Shown here one piece after another: positions 5,686 to 6,044 of a DNA stretch of 6,044 bases (the first letter of the stretch is position 1; every line of letters begins with the position of its first letter). Where the stretch lies: contig DBQZ01000035.1 of assembly GCA_002305435.1 (NCBI GenBank), positions 2,918 through 8,961 of the forward strand. The letters are read 5' to 3'. The notes beneath the pieces are model-generated. The model was not told where the DNA came from and did no database searches. It was given only the letters and a program-made list of their open reading frames with translations. A program made the translations under genes and the position numbers. The stretch is from Clostridiales bacterium UBA1381. Lineage in GTDB: Bacteria; Bacillota; Clostridia; UBA1381.

Positions 5686-6044
5686 ACGCTGTCCCCTCTC
5701 TCATTTATTTTCGGCAGATATACGACAGCCATCGTACCCTGCTCAAGGCTTCTGAGCCATATCTTCCCGCCGTGACGCTCGACTATCTGCTTTGCTATCC
5801 CCAGCCCCAGACCGCTGCCCTTTATCGCCGTATTGCGGGATACGTCAGCTCTGTAAAACTCATCGAACACCAGCTCCAGCTCCTCCGGCTTTATGCCGAT
5901 ACCCGCATCGCAGACTCGTACGAGAACGCCGCTGTCGTTTTCATCGACCGATACCTCTATACGGCCTCTGCCGGGTCGCTTATATTTAACGGCGTTATCT
6001 ATCAGGTTTGCAAACACCCTTTGCAGCTGCTCATGATCCATCAT
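5682..6044 (-). CDS. Sensor histidine kinase, C-terminal ATPase part (5' end outside window)
   Basis: The last 120 residues of a two-component sensor kinase, read to the window edge. Only the HATPase_c domain is present: N box NLIDNAVKY (N13 and N17 of the fragment), G1 box DAGIGI (D46), F box FDEFYRAD and G2 box GSGLGLGIA (76-84), all intact. The phosphorylated histidine, any HAMP or PAS domains and the membrane sensor lie off the right edge. The methionines at the edge are internal, since a complete kinase needs the upstream dimerisation domain. The stop overlaps the regulator's GTG start by four bases, so the two are an operon and translationally coupled. The signal it senses cannot be told from this fragment. 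Confidence 0.93.
   Translation of the reverse strand: MMDHEQLQRVFANLIDNAVKYKRPGRGRIEVSVDENDSGVLVRVCDAGIGIKPEELELVFDEFYRADVSRNTAIKGSGLGLGIAKQIVERHGGKIWLRSLEQGTMAVVYLPKINERGDSV

Noticed and set aside
5682..6044. A stand-alone ATPase-only protein starting at the methionine at the right edge
   Set aside because: The fragment begins just before the N box at the window edge; the rest of a normal histidine kinase is expected beyond it.

Overview
The window looks like ordinary chromosome from a Gram-positive, probably spore-forming member of the Bacillota (class Clostridia; an Oscillospiraceae/Ruminococcaceae-type genome is my best guess). Three things suggest this: strong AGGAGG ribosome binding sites, the tepA-ylzJ pair typical of Bacillota, and clostridial-type cardiolipin synthase and two-component proteins. 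I see no mobile element, CRISPR array, rRNA or tRNA. Base composition looks even by eye.

Layout, left to right. (1) A rightward cluster: the 3' end of rnr (RNase R, cut by the window edge), then rlmL (a THUMP-domain 23S rRNA guanine-N2 methyltransferase) overlapping it by ATGA, then cls (cardiolipin synthase) 27 bases later from a TTG start with a near-perfect Shine-Dalgarno sequence. The first two act on RNA; cls makes a membrane phospholipid. (2) A leftward single gene for a DUF1848 protein, whose radical-SAM-like CxxxCxxC motif sits near the C-terminus. It converges on cls with only 3 bases between the stop codons. (3) A 184-base divergent intergenic region. It holds a very good leftward sigma-A-type promoter (TTGACT-17-TATAAT) and, between that promoter and the DUF1848 ribosome binding site, a leftward hairpin plus U6 that looks like an intrinsic terminator. 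This makes a candidate attenuator, and a 16-codon ORF runs through the hairpin. (4) A rightward pair, tepA (ClpP/SppA-like protease) and ylzJ (small YlzJ-like protein), joined by an ATGA overlap. (5) A leftward two-component system: an OmpR-family response regulator and the ATPase end of its histidine kinase, which runs off the right edge. The regulator overlaps the 3' end of ylzJ tail to tail by 11 bases.

The protein-coding genes belong to known families and most are routine. The parts worth a second look are the DUF1848 protein itself (uncharacterised, apparently permuted iron-sulphur motif with extra cysteines), its attenuator-like leader, and the two very tight convergent gene ends that leave no room for ordinary terminators. 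I did not find a clearly new multi-gene system.
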